Below are positions 28,391 through 38,531 of a DNA stretch of 64,000 nt, piece after piece. The notes under the pieces were generated by a model. That model was not told the DNA's origin. It ran no database searches and saw only the letters and a program-made list of their open reading frames with translations. Both the position numbers and the translations under genes were made by a program. The stretch's first letter is position 1, and every line of letters begins with the position of its first letter. The DNA is from Sanghuangporus weigelae (Eukaryota; Basidiomycota; Agaricomycetes; Hymenochaetales; Hymenochaetaceae), in contig CP137318.1 of the NCBI GenBank assembly GCA_033182465.1, positions 1,364,001-1,428,000 on the forward strand. The letters are read 5' to 3'.

Positions 28391-28893
28391 CGTCGATCAC
28401 TGTAGATCATTACTTCTTTTGTTCGCAACCGGCATTGGCTACCTTGGGCGCCTCTCGCGTTCTGGCGGTGGCTGGTATGGGCAGCACTAGCGTCCTGGGT
28501 CGATGGGTACTCGAGAAGGTATGTCTCCTTCCTCGTAACCATTTCTGGCATTCTCAGAGTCGGCTCCGATGGTCTCTGAATTAGTCTTACTCCCTCTCAT
28601 CAGACAAATCTCATCGTCACAAGCCTCACTGCGTGCTGTATGGTGTACACGCGCTCTGCAGGTGTCGCGTACTTCGCACTTGGCGCCGTTAGCTGCTCGC
28701 TTTCCGTCAAAGCGATCAAGCGGATCATTCGCCAGGTCAGTCGAGTTTGTCTTGTCTTTCAGCGCAGTGTGTCATTTAGCGCGAGAAATAGCCTCGGCCT
28801 GTGCATCCCGTCTCCAAGAAGAAAACATACGGGTGCGGAAGGACTTCGTTCATTTCTTCTTCATTCCATTTCACTGACTCCATCGTTCTGGAT
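28391..28893 (+). repeat. Source copy of the dispersed duplicate at 5557-6059
   Basis: This block covers the upstream region and first three exons of the PAP2 gene and ends just before its last exon. It stands in the same orientation as the partial copy 22.8 kb to the left. Confidence 0.85.
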
Positions 28894-29229
28894 TACATAC
28901 ATACTGTATACAGTATGCCCAGCACACATTCCGCCACAATCTCTCACTTCGCAGCCTACATCCCGCTGGCCTGCCTCTATTTGCCAATCCATCCAGCATT
29001 TCCTCAAAGTCAATGGACAAGATACCTTCCTCCACTGATCGTGATCCCGTGGGCTTTAGAAATCATCCGCTCCAGGATCTGGCTGGGCCATCATACTTGG
29101 CAACAGTGTGCAGTTGGCTGTGCCTATGGCACTGCGTTCTCGTTGGCTTGGTTTGCCCTTTGGGTTAATGGAGCCAATCGTTACGGTCAGATTCTCGAAG
29201 AGCATTTTGACAGATTGATTTCGTCTTAG
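28477..29229 (+). CDS. PAP2 phosphatase, dolichyl-diphosphatase (CAX4/DOLPP1)-like
   Basis: There are four exons: 28477-28518, 28604-28735, 28792-28832 and 28914-29229, giving 176 aa. The three acid-phosphatase motifs are present: KRIIRQPRP (K-x6-RP), YGMPSTHSAT (PSGH-type) and SRIWLGHHTWQQ (SR-x5-H, with the HTWxQ ending typical of dolichyl-diphosphatases). Hydrophobic segments around each motif fit a multi-span ER membrane protein. By family, it would dephosphorylate dolichyl diphosphate to recycle the N-glycan carrier. The first exon is short and the frame stays open upstream, so an earlier start is possible. A truncated DNA-level duplicate lies at 5557-6059. Confidence 0.85.
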
Positions 29230-29307
29230 GTTTCAATAGCTCTGTGCGATTTAGATATGTAGACATTTAGATCCTTGCATTTTGTATACCTCGCTGTCCC
29301 CTATACT

Positions 29308-29819
29308 TTACAATTTAGTCACCAACGATTCATCATCTTTGTACTTCTCAATCCAGCCTTTAATCCCACCCTCTAGATACAGAGCTTCACTCGTCGCGAT
29401 TCCCTTCTCGTTCAGCACGTCCTGATAGTATGCCGCCACCTTTCGTCCCCGAGACGTAGGTGATCCGCACGATTGACAATGGAAAATCACGAGTGGGATA
29501 TTGGATAGCACCGATACGACTCCAGTTCGTGTTGGGTAGAAAGAATGAGCTGGGAGGTTGATAGCACCAGGAATAGCGTAGTTCTGCATCGATAATAGTT
29601 AGAAAGAGATAAATCTGAAATACTTTAGAAGCGTTTGACCTCGAAGTCTGTACGACGGACGTCGACTACAATATAGTCCTTACCGGGCGTCTTTGAACTC
29701 GTCTTAATGAGTTCGGCCAGCGTTTCCGCCGTTATGCTTTCAGGTGCACTGAGTGGTTCGGGAAGACCTGCTGCCCATGGCGGTGTCACAGAAGGCGTTG
29801 CTTTGCTTTGGTCTGCCAT
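29308..29819 (-). CDS. Rhodanese/Cdc25-like phosphatase (YCH1/ACR2-type)
   Basis: Two exons (29819-29640 and 29583-29308) give 151 aa. After an N-terminal helix region (ETLAELIKTS) come DYIVVDVRRTDFE and NYAIPGAINLPAHSF, the CH2A/B blocks of the rhodanese/Cdc25 fold. The active-site segment IFHCQSCGSPTSRGRKVAAY follows. In the usual family loop the pattern is HC-x5-R. Here three extra residues lie between the first Cys and the Arg, or the second Cys may take over as C-x5-R. Arsenate reductase or protein tyrosine phosphatase activity is known for relatives. Start 29819 is the first ATG; the open frame upstream lacks one. Confidence 0.8.
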
Positions 29820-30031
29820 TGAAAAGTGCAAGATCCTGTAGCAAGGGCAGAGATTAATGTAAGGGTGTTATGATGACCGACTAAGCTATCGCGTCATTAA
29901 TGCATTTCTTCAGACAATTATGAATGTGTGTATTGTAGCACGTGTCTAAAGGATACAGCTCTATAATTTGAAGAGTTCAGGATTCATATTCTAGGAGAAG
30001 CACTATGGTCAGCAGTTCGAATTGAAGGAAA

Positions 30032-31408
30032 TTAATGATAACAGACCATTTTACACAGTCTGGCAATTAGACCGCCTAATTGTACAAGCGTGCCCACGCC
30101 TTCCAGGACCCGCATATGAGTAAACCCAATTTCCTGAGAGGGTAATTCAGCAGATATTAACAGACACAGGTTCATTATAGTTATTCACCTTGATGTATTC
30201 CAGCTTCGTGTACTCAGGTAATCTAGTGCAGGAAATAAGTCGGTTTCATCCATTGGCAGAATGTCAAAGGAACGTACTCGTCAAATGTCTTCACAACTCG
30301 GAAGATTGTCACCACGATATCAACAGCGCTGTATCCTTGATCCCAGAGCTCAGTAAGTTTCTCCATAGCACTGTTGATGTCGCCTTTCAGGCACGACCTC
30401 AGCATAGCTTGTACGAGAATTGGATGTGGCTGGTCGCAAACTTTGAAGACATTATCGCCAGAGATGAACCCGAAACCAGAGTGTGTTGATTGAAGATTAT
30501 TGATAGCTTGTCGCATGTCACCTTCGGACGTGAAGATGAGAGCTGTCAGTCCATCATCGTTGTACTGTACCTGCATCGTAGAATTTTCAACATCCATATG
30601 TGGATACGAGAACGATGAGGCGTACTTTCTCCATCTCACATATCTCTAGCAGCCGTTTCAGAATCTCTTGATCGCGTAGTTTTGCATACCGCAGGATTGC
30701 ACAACGGGATTGGATAGGTTCGATAATTTTGTTAGACATGTTGCAAGCTAGAGCAAATCGTGTGGTATTCGAGTAGATTTCCATAGTTCGCCGCAGCGCC
30801 TGTTGAGCTCCTGCTGTCATGCTTGACAGAGCGTCAGAGCCATACCTGACTGAAGAGCAAGTAGACTGGTGCTCACCTATCTGCCTCATCCAAAATAACG
30901 ATCTTATGTCTCCCAGGTGGAAGCGTCACTTTTTTCTGCGCAAAGGCCTTGATTTTATTTCGGACTACATCAATACCTCTTTGTGAAGCAGTGAGCCTCA
31001 GGCACATCCGGAAGAAATGGATCCATACCGTTCGTCCGATGCGTTCAGTTCCAACACGCCTTCTTTATACGCATCACCAAGGAGCTGGTGAGCAAGACAA
31101 TGTATACTCGTGGTTTTCCCGATACCAGGAAGGCCCTAAGACGTGTCAATATCAGCTCCGGATGTGCAAAGCAGTAGAGCATAAGACGCACTGAGATGAT
31201 AATATGCGGACAGTTCCCATCTCTCGCTATGACTTTCAGACGCTCGATGGTTTCCGAATTCCCGACAATGTCGTCAAGCGTTTTTGGCCGATACTTTTCT
31301 ACCCTATTTGAAAGCGTCAGCTGCAGTTTTCTTACAAGACTCGCATACTGACCAGGGTAGCTCATAGGGTGTTTCGTTTGCAGACTCTTTGCCTTTTGAA
31401 AAGGACAT
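30032..31408 (-). CDS. RFC4: Replication factor C small subunit (yeast Rfc4 / human RFC2)
   Basis: At least eight exons. The N-terminus reads [19 protein letters not shown] and runs into [20 protein letters not shown]. Walker A is [20 protein letters not shown], then LELNASDE and [16 protein letters not shown]. Walker B is KIVILDEAD, followed by [18 protein letters not shown] with the Arg finger and SRC ([20 protein letters not shown]), and then the sensor-2/collar region [18 protein letters not shown]. The subunit is part of the clamp loader that places PCNA on DNA. The VGN-ETIERL and ARDGN blocks match Rfc4 better than other subunits. The last codons (RLCKM...) could continue through another intron. 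It is transcribed divergently from SerRS. Confidence 0.95.
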
Positions 31409-31499
31409 GATGGATGGAAAAGACGCGTTGTTGACGTCTGTTTACGTGGTGTCGTGAAAGAAAACGCGTGACACGCGACGACAGCTGAGGTGAGGAAAC
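31409..31499. promoter_or_regulatory. Bidirectional promoter with two MluI cell-cycle boxes
   Basis: Only 91 bases separate the start codons of RFC4 (minus) and the mitochondrial SerRS (plus). They contain ACGCGT at 31423-31428 and 31464-31469, the MCB core bound by the MBF complex at G1/S. Replication genes, including RFC subunits, are known MBF targets in yeasts. Confidence 0.65.
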
Positions 31500-33111
31500 A
31501 TGTCTTCCACCAAACTTTTACGGTTGCGACCATACCAGACTGGTCCAAATCGTCTTTTGAACAGACCCTCTTCGCGATCATCGGTGAGCAGCGCAAGCGA
31601 AAATCTCTTTGTTGGTCAATGTCTCAAAAAAAAAATCAGTTTCGATTGTTCAGCGCATCCACGGGTCGATGTAAAGGAAAACAACCTCAGGCCACTGTTT
31701 CGTCTGGCCTTCCAAAGCCATTGCTCGACTATCGTGGTATCTCAGAAAACGTGCTGTACAAGTCGCATAATGCATTCAATAGAAAGGCATCCATGCCCGT
31801 TGGCGCCGTGCAAAACGTCAGTCGATTGCACGAGGAACATAAGCAACTCTCTTCTACTCTGAATGCGAAGCGGCATGCTCGCTCGACTGTCGGGGATACA
31901 ATCCGCGAGCTGGAAGGGGAGGCAAAGAAGGCCGCATTAGAAGAGGCTAAATCCCTCAAGACGGAGATTATTGCTTTGGAGGAGCAGCTTTCGGAGATTG
32001 ATGACGAGCTATACTCGCTGGCCCTCGCGATTCCGAACGATACTCATCCCGATGTTCCTTTGGGCGATGTGCCGAAGACAACACTTACGTTGAACTCGGA
32101 TAAAGAAATGCCCGCGTCAACATCGCGGGACCATGTTCTTGTCGGCCGAGCGCTCAATTTGCTAGATCTCGAAGCCGCGGCGGTCATTACAGGCTCATCT
32201 TGGTATTATCTACTAAACGAGGGCGCAATGCTGGAAGTGGCTCTGACGAACTATGCTCTCAGCAAAGCACTTGTGCGCGGCTTCAAGCCTGTGACAACTC
32301 CGGACGTGGTGAAGGCCAATGTCGCAATGAGATGTGGTTTTCAACCAAGAGACGAAGGCGATCCTCCAGTTCAGCAAATGTATCATTTGCAGAGCGCGAC
32401 GCCGGAGCAACCGGAGCTAGTCTTGAGCGGCACTGCGGAAATTCCTTTAGGTGGCCTTTTCGCAAACCGAATATACAAAGAGGATGAGCTTCCGTTCAAA
32501 GTTGTTGGTATTGGCCGAGCGTTCCGTTCTGAAGCTGGGGCTCGAGGTGCGGATACGCGAGGTCTGTACCGCGTACACCAGTTTACGAAATTGGAACTCT
32601 TTGCTGTGTGCACTCAAGAAACAAGTGGCGAAATGATGGAAGAGATGACAAAACTTCAACTTGACATATTTGGTGGACTTGGTTTGCCTTTAAGGTGAAG
32701 CATCACGCTATTCTTTTACTGATGTATCACTCATTCTCCAACTGTAACAGGGTCCTTGACATGCCGACGGAGGAACTTGGCGCAAGTGCATACAGGAAGT
32801 ATGACATTGAAGCGTGGATGCCGGGGCGAGGTGACTTTGGCGAGATCTCTTCTACCTCAAATTGCACCGACTATCAAGCGCGACGTTTGCACATTCGATA
32901 CAGACGCAATGCTACGTCAGATGGTCATGTGCATGTAGCTTTCGCGCACACTCTGAACGGCACCGCCGCTGCTATTCCTCGACTTATCGTCGCTCTGTTG
33001 GAGAACGGTGCACAATTTGACGAGAGTGGGAAAACCGTCGGGATCAAATTGCCTTCTGAATTGAAAGCATTTTGGCCGGGGTCTTCTCAATCTTGTATAG
33101 AGTGGATCTGA
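31500..33111 (+). CDS. Seryl-tRNA synthetase, mitochondrial
   Basis: Three exons. The short first exon ([20 protein letters not shown]) is rich in Arg and lacks acids, as a mitochondrial targeting signal should be. The second frame has the tRNA-binding coiled coil (about residues 90-170, [20 protein letters not shown] to [11 protein letters not shown]). The class II core follows: motif 2 ([33 protein letters not shown]), and in exon 3 [20 protein letters not shown] and motif 3 ([23 protein letters not shown]). It charges mitochondrial tRNA-Ser. The intron between exons 2 and 3 is GTGAAG...CAG, about 60 nt. It shares a 91-bp promoter with RFC4, so it may be co-regulated with the cell cycle. 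Confidence 0.93.
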
Positions 33112-33301
33112 GTTGCTAATTGACTGCATACATCGACCCCAGCTTCTTGACTACAAAACTTTATCCGCGCCAATAAACTTTTTGTATTACGTAATCAGAT
33201 GCCTTCAAAGTAGTAGACCTTTGTCTCTCTCCACTTCTTCCATCTCATCTTGCATCGACATCGCATACCCGCAACTTCATTACACATACCCAGGCTTCAA
33301 G

Positions 33302-34552
33302 ATGGCTCGTACCTTTTCAATTCGTGGCCAAGGGCTCAAGCTCGATACGAGAGCTGATATCGAGCCACATCTCAAAACTCTTCGAGAGATGAAGGATGTT
33401 GAGGAAGTTCACTTTAGCGGGAACACGTTGGGCGTTGAAGCCAGCGAAGCGTTAGCTGAGGTTTTGAAGGACTTGAAATCTCTCAAGGTATGCGCCTCGC
33501 TTATTCATCTAGCAAGAAAGTGCTAATGATATCTATGTATGGTCGTCCAGGTCGCAAATTTTGCGGATGTCTTCACGGGTCGTTTGATCACCGAGATCCC
33601 GCTAGCACTAGCTGCTCTTTGCAACTCTTTGAAAGATCACACTTCCCTGGTCGAGCTGGATCTAAGCGACAACGCATTTGGCGGACGTTCGGCAGACCCT
33701 ATCGTTCCCTTCCTTACTCAAAACCGCACGTTCCAAGTCCTCAAACTAAATAACAACGGTCTCGGTCCTGCAGGTGGAGCGATCATCGCAGAAGCTCTCA
33801 TTGAATCCGCGAGACTTAACAAGGTGGAAGGGAAAGAATCGAATTTGCGGACGATTATCTGCGGGAGGAACAGATTGCAGGATGACTCAGCGTCGTTGTT
33901 CGCAAAGGCTTTCGTTGCGCATGGAAACCTCGCCGATGTGAGGATGCCGCAGAATGGAATCCGTATGGGCGGAATTGCTGCATTAGCGCGAGGATTGGCT
34001 ATGAACCCGCTGCTGGAGCACCTAGACTTGCAGGATAACTGCGCGAAGGGTTCTGGTACTCGTGCTTTGGCCAAGGCGCTATCTTCATGGCCAGAGCTTC
34101 GGATTCTAAATCTCTCCGAATGTCTCCTCGGTGGACGTGCTGGTATTGCATTGGCGCTAGCTCTGAGTAAAGGGTCAAGTCCGAAGCTCGAGACGCTCAA
34201 GCTTCAGTTAGGCGAACTGGACCACCGATCGCTGAGTATTCTGGCCAAAGCTATTCACGATCACGGCTCCGCACTGACGACGTTGGAAATCAACGCCAAC
34301 CGCGCTGATCCGGAAGACCAATGCATTCTGGACATCAAAGCCGCTCTAGCTGTTCACGGGCACGAGGATGCCCTAGACGAACTCGATGAGATGGAAGACT
34401 TAGACGAAGAGGAAGAGAGCGAGGAAGAAGAGAAGGGCGCTGAAGAAGAGGAAGGGGCAGAGGCAGACAAAGAGCCTGTTATTAAGGACAAGAAGGAGGA
34501 TGAGGAGCTTGCGAAGGAGATGGCGAAGACGACTTTGAATGGCACTTCATGA
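33302..34552 (+). CDS. RNA1: Ran GTPase-activating protein (RNA1)
   Basis: Two exons. The start MARTFSIRGQGLKLDTRADI leads into a leucine-rich-repeat horseshoe of about 11 repeats (VEEVHFSGNTLGVEASEAL, LVELDLSDNAFGGRSADPI, QVLKLNNNGLGPAGGAII, LEHLDLQDNCAKGSGTRAL). The catalytic Arg region of the family lies in the first repeats. The C-terminus is a long acidic tail (DEMEDLDEEEESEEEEKG), the family hallmark. The protein stimulates GTP hydrolysis by Ran in the cytoplasm and so drives nuclear transport. It follows the SerRS stop by 190 bp on the same strand. Confidence 0.95.
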
Positions 34553-34793
34553 CGATTTTTTACTCACGAACTTCCTGTATACTGCTGCTTTTCACGAGGA
34601 CTTGTAGATGTGATGTCCAATCTGTTGTATCAATGGATCTGTTCTAAATTCTTTTCATTCTGGTGTTTGAAACTTTGAGATAGTGTCACACGTGATCGCG
34701 TTGAATGCATTCGCGCCTAGACTTGCATTTACACACATTTTCCTCGTCGCCACCTCACCTTGCGTGCTTTACTAATTGCGTATCTCATACGCG

Positions 34794-35535
34794 ATGACTT
34801 CGCGCTATCCGTCCACTCTTGCTCCAGATGCGTTTCCACCGGGATCAAGAGCGCAAAAGTCCCGCGCAAGGAGGGAACCGTCAGGGGCTTTCCAGCTTTT
34901 CCAAGCTCCGCAAGTCCAGCAGTTCAAAGAGGCGTTTTCGCTCATCGACCAGGATGGAGATGGGATAGTGAGCGAGAAGGACTTGAAAGCTGTGTTTGCC
35001 AACCTCGGTGAGCCTTCATTCATTTTTATAGATTGTCATTCGAGACGCTCATGAAAAGGGGTTGTTGGCCCTTTATCGTAGGCATGACACCAACGCCAAC
35101 AATGCTAGATGGGCTTCTGAACGCGCGTCCTGGGGCTCATTTCCGGTCGGTATCGGGTAGTGGCGAGGATGATATGCCAGACAGAGGCGTTAACTTCCCC
35201 ATGTTCCTCACCATGATGGGCGAACGTCTCTTCGAATTCGATAGCGAGGCGGAGCTCATTGAGGCCTTTGAATGTTTCGATGAGAATGATTCTGGAATAG
35301 TGAAGATAGACGAAATGAAGAAGTGGCTTGCAGAATTTGGAGATCATATGAATGAGGAAGAGGTGCGTAGAGTTTCAGTTGAATCGGGATCCTAGCGGAT
35401 ACTAACAGTCCTATTTCTCAGATTGATCGATTGTTCAAAGGCCCATTCACCGACAGACAAGGCAACTTCAAGTACCGAGAATGGGTGAAAATGGTTCGCG
35501 TCAATGAGGATCCCGAGGAAGGAGATGCTCGATGA
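34794..35535 (+). CDS. Myosin II regulatory light chain (EF-hand protein)
   Basis: Four exons. The N-terminal extension MTSRYPSTLAPDAFPPGSRA carries RARREPSGAFQLF, which resembles the phosphorylation site (KRAxRxxSNVF) of regulatory light chains. EF-hand 1 is complete, DQDGDGIVSEKD in FKEAFSLIDQDGDG. The later hands are degenerate: FPMFLTMMGERLFEFDSEAE, FECFDENDSGIVKIDEMKKW and the last-exon FKGPFTDRQGNFKYREW. This order and the single functional Ca site fit Rlc1/MYL9. It binds the IQ2 region of myosin II and acts in the cytokinetic ring. Confidence 0.9.
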
Positions 35536-35644
35536 GAACTAGCAATTGTATTTTCTCTTCTTTTCTGTATGATTACAGGTAAGCATCATCTCGATTATTT
35601 CAAGTTATGACTGACAGAGCGCCATAGACTCGATACTATTGTAT

Positions 35645-35938
35645 TCATAGCATACGCGAATAAACTTCGCCTATTTTGTCAGTAGCGGGTTGTTTGGCAG
35701 ATTTGCCAGCTTTAGCCTGACTTTCCTTAACGAAGTGTTACGTTCTGCATTAACACAAGCTGTCCGCGAGGAGCTCCATCGAACAGATTGTTGAAGTCCC
35801 TGTGCCTGAGTGAAGAATGAAGCTGCTCAATTTCAGGCGCATCCAGGTGAATCTCTATGAACCGCTCGCTCCTCAAATTTGTTCGACACCCGATCGTGGA
35901 TCGAAACTCACGGAGCCCTTCAAGAAAGACAATGACAT
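35645..35938 (-). CDS. Candidate small gene, unknown product
   Basis: Minus-strand pieces look coding but fit no family known to me. ATG at 35938 begins MSLSFLKGS, followed by a 47-nt GTGAGT...GAG intron. The in-phase reading RFIEIHLDAPEIEQLHSSLR then continues to FNNLFDGAPRGQL and, if unspliced, to a stop at 35727. A second stretch below it (ESQAKAGKSAKQPATDKIGE, ending YSRML at 35645) is in phase if a very short 31-nt intron is removed. Composition and the lack of stops in these pieces are the only evidence. It faces the myosin light chain gene tail to tail. Confidence 0.35.
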
Positions 35939-36509
35939 ATTGATGTTTTCTGCAGCAGCAGAAGTTTCAAGGCATCATATAATAGGCTGGAACCATTGAA
36001 ATGTAACATTTCCTTGCGAGATTTAGTTGGTCGAGAATCAACAACTCCTGCGCGCGAAGGCTTAGCAAATGACGTTCTTGCCGTTATATAGATATTTGGA
36101 TCCTGACATTGAAGTTGGTTGGATGACCCACTTCTAGAGAAGCCATAGTGCCAGCAAGGAAAGCTTGGCTACTCGCTACTGGCAGTTGAGACAGTAGTGC
36201 TTAAGAATCCGTTTTAAGAGACTCGTTGAGACCTGACGCCGAAATTGATTTATAGTCGATACGCTGTAGATAATAGCCTTTTGATTTTGATATTTATTTA
36301 TTGATGTGACTGTCGCGTCTCGCATATCTCGCGTCGTTATCGCGTATTACGTATTGTATAGTTTTCCCAGGCTTGTGGTTGTGGTTGAACATCGCCTAAG
36401 TACGGATCGGCGTGTTCACTTTCACTCAGGGCCAGTTCGATTTCAACCATTCCCTCCGTCGTCGAAGCTCTTTGGTCTACTCACCTTCTCCTCCTACACG
36501 ACCACCGAC
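35939..36509. other. Intergenic region upstream of the sirtuin gene
   Basis: No coding signal is seen. On the minus strand TATATAA occurs near 36090, which might serve the candidate small gene. The last 100 bases before 36510 are pyrimidine-rich, as in many basidiomycete promoters, and lead into the sirtuin start. Confidence 0.3.
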
Positions 36510-38222
36510 ATGGTCCAATCTCTTGCTTTGGATAGCTCATCGACAGATCCAACAATCCGTCGCTCTCTTTCTAACCTGTCTCTCGGTGTGGCGAAGAGCA
36601 AGAAAATCGTCGTCGTCACTGGGGCTGGCATATCTTGCTCTTGTGGTATTCCAGTTAGTTTATGCCACATAATGAAGTAGAGCATCTTAAATCTAATCTA
36701 TCTATACTTTTCTTAGGACTTTCGCTCGTCAGACGGACTTTACAAGCTTGTGAAACAGCAATATCCCGACGTCGTACTCAAAGGGCGGGACCTCTTTGAC
36801 GTATCCCTTTTTCGCGATCCAATGACTACCTCGGTTTTCTACACTTTCATCTCTAAGCTGAAGCAGTCAACGGATATCGTTTCTCCTTCTCCTACCCACC
36901 ATTTCATTAAGACATTGGATACCAAAGGGAAACTTCTTCGTTCTTATACTCAAAACATCGATGGTTTAGAGGAAAGAGCTGGACTTGTTGGCAGTGGTAG
37001 TGAGGAGGCGAAAATAAACAACGGCAAAGGCAAGGCCAAGCTAAATCTGAAAGACGTCAAGAATGTTCAATTGCACGGGGACATTCGACGGGTGCGCTGT
37101 ACGCTGTGCTCAGCGGAATACCTCTTCACGGATGAGCACATGCGTGCATTTCTCGAAGGGACTGCCCCTGATTGTCCAGATTGTGCTTCTCGCTGTGAGT
37201 ATCACATCTCCTCATAGTTTCATTTACGAGGCAGGTGTTTAATTTTTGAAATTAGCGGAGGCTCGCGTTGCCCGGTCTGCTCGTGCCTTGAAAATAGGCA
37301 AACTTCGTCCTGGCATTGTCTTATATGATGAACCGCATCCGCTTGGAGATGATATTGGGAGCATACAGTCGGGTGACCTCTCCCGTAAACCTGACCTTCT
37401 GATTATCATGGGCACCTCGCTTAAGGTGCATGGTCTGAAGAAGCTCGTCAAAGAATTTGCAAAAGTCGTTCATATAACTGCGCCCTCTAATCCGCCACCT
37501 GTTGCGAACTCTCCGAAACCAACGGCCACAAAGAATGCGATGAAAGGCAAGGTAATCTTCGTTAACAAGACTGCTCCGTCTAGCGAATGGGATGGTATCA
37601 TTGATTACCACGTGCAAGGAGAAACAGATGCCTGGGTAGAAAGGGTACTGGAAGACTGGAAAAGAATGCGGCCGGCAGATTGGGAAGTTCAGACGAAATT
37701 GGACGGTCCGGGAAAGGATCTTTTCAAGGTTTCTAAGGAGAACGCTCACACAAAGACTGCGAAGACATCGAAAGGTTCGTATGCTTCTGCTTATCTCCTA
37801 TGCGCCACGCTGTCGCCGTTCGGTGTCAAATATGGAACTGATAATCGATTCGCTTAGGTGGCAAGTCAGGCCGAGAAAATATACCCCCGATTCCTCGACC
37901 TGTGACTTCAAAGTTGGACAAGCCTTCGCCAACCACGACGACTACTATCGTCCCATTAGCTCAGCAATCACCGTCGTCGCCTAGCAAGCGGTCCCGGACG
38001 ACGTCGCATTACTCAAATCACGAATGTAGTCCATCAAAGAAGAAAAATCATTCTGCTGTCACTGTGGCAGAAAGAACGACGAACGTCAATGCCTCGGCAG
38101 AAGAAAGAGGGTTGCTTTTCGAGAGCCGAAGTGTGAACCACGTGCCTGTGGTTGAAATTGTTGCTCGGACAAAGCGCCTTGGTCCCGGGAAGAGTCAACT
38201 TGTCGACACTGTTTTCTCGTGA
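36510..38222 (+). CDS. Sir2-family NAD-dependent deacetylase, Hst3/Hst4-like
   Basis: Four exons. The NAD-binding GAGISCSCGIP is split by an intron before DFRSSDGLYKLVKQQ. Then follow FYTFISKL, TQNIDGLEERAG (catalytic neighbourhood), VQLHGDIRRVRC with the catalytic His, and a zinc module CTLCSAEY...CPDCASR. Next come PGIVLYDEPHPLGDDIG and LLIIMGTSLKVHGLKKLVKE. The C-terminal 180 residues are polar, with many Lys/Ser (SPSKRSRTTSHYSNHECSPS), fitting a nuclear protein. The YDEPHP block and long tail suit the Hst3/Hst4 group, which deacetylates histone H3 Lys56 after replication. The subgroup is inferred by motif, not by a tree. Confidence 0.9.
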
Positions 38223-38531
38223 CAACTGCGACTTTCCTGATCTGCGACTTTCCTGATCTCCCGCGCGCCCGTCTCATTTTTCATTCCTCTCTTCGCATTC
38301 GCACTCCATTCTGACTTTGCATCGTATCTTCTGCGTATCTTTTCTCATGGCTTGGACGTTCTCTCCGGACGGTAAGTATCGGACAGACGATCCTCTGCAA
38401 TCTTCGTTCACCATCATCATCAATTTCGCAAACGCTGTAATCAAGAACTCTCTAAAGTATTGTACAATATTTCGAGTAAAACATTCTCCGAGACTTCGAC
38501 TTTATAGAACTTACGTGCACTTCAAGACCAA

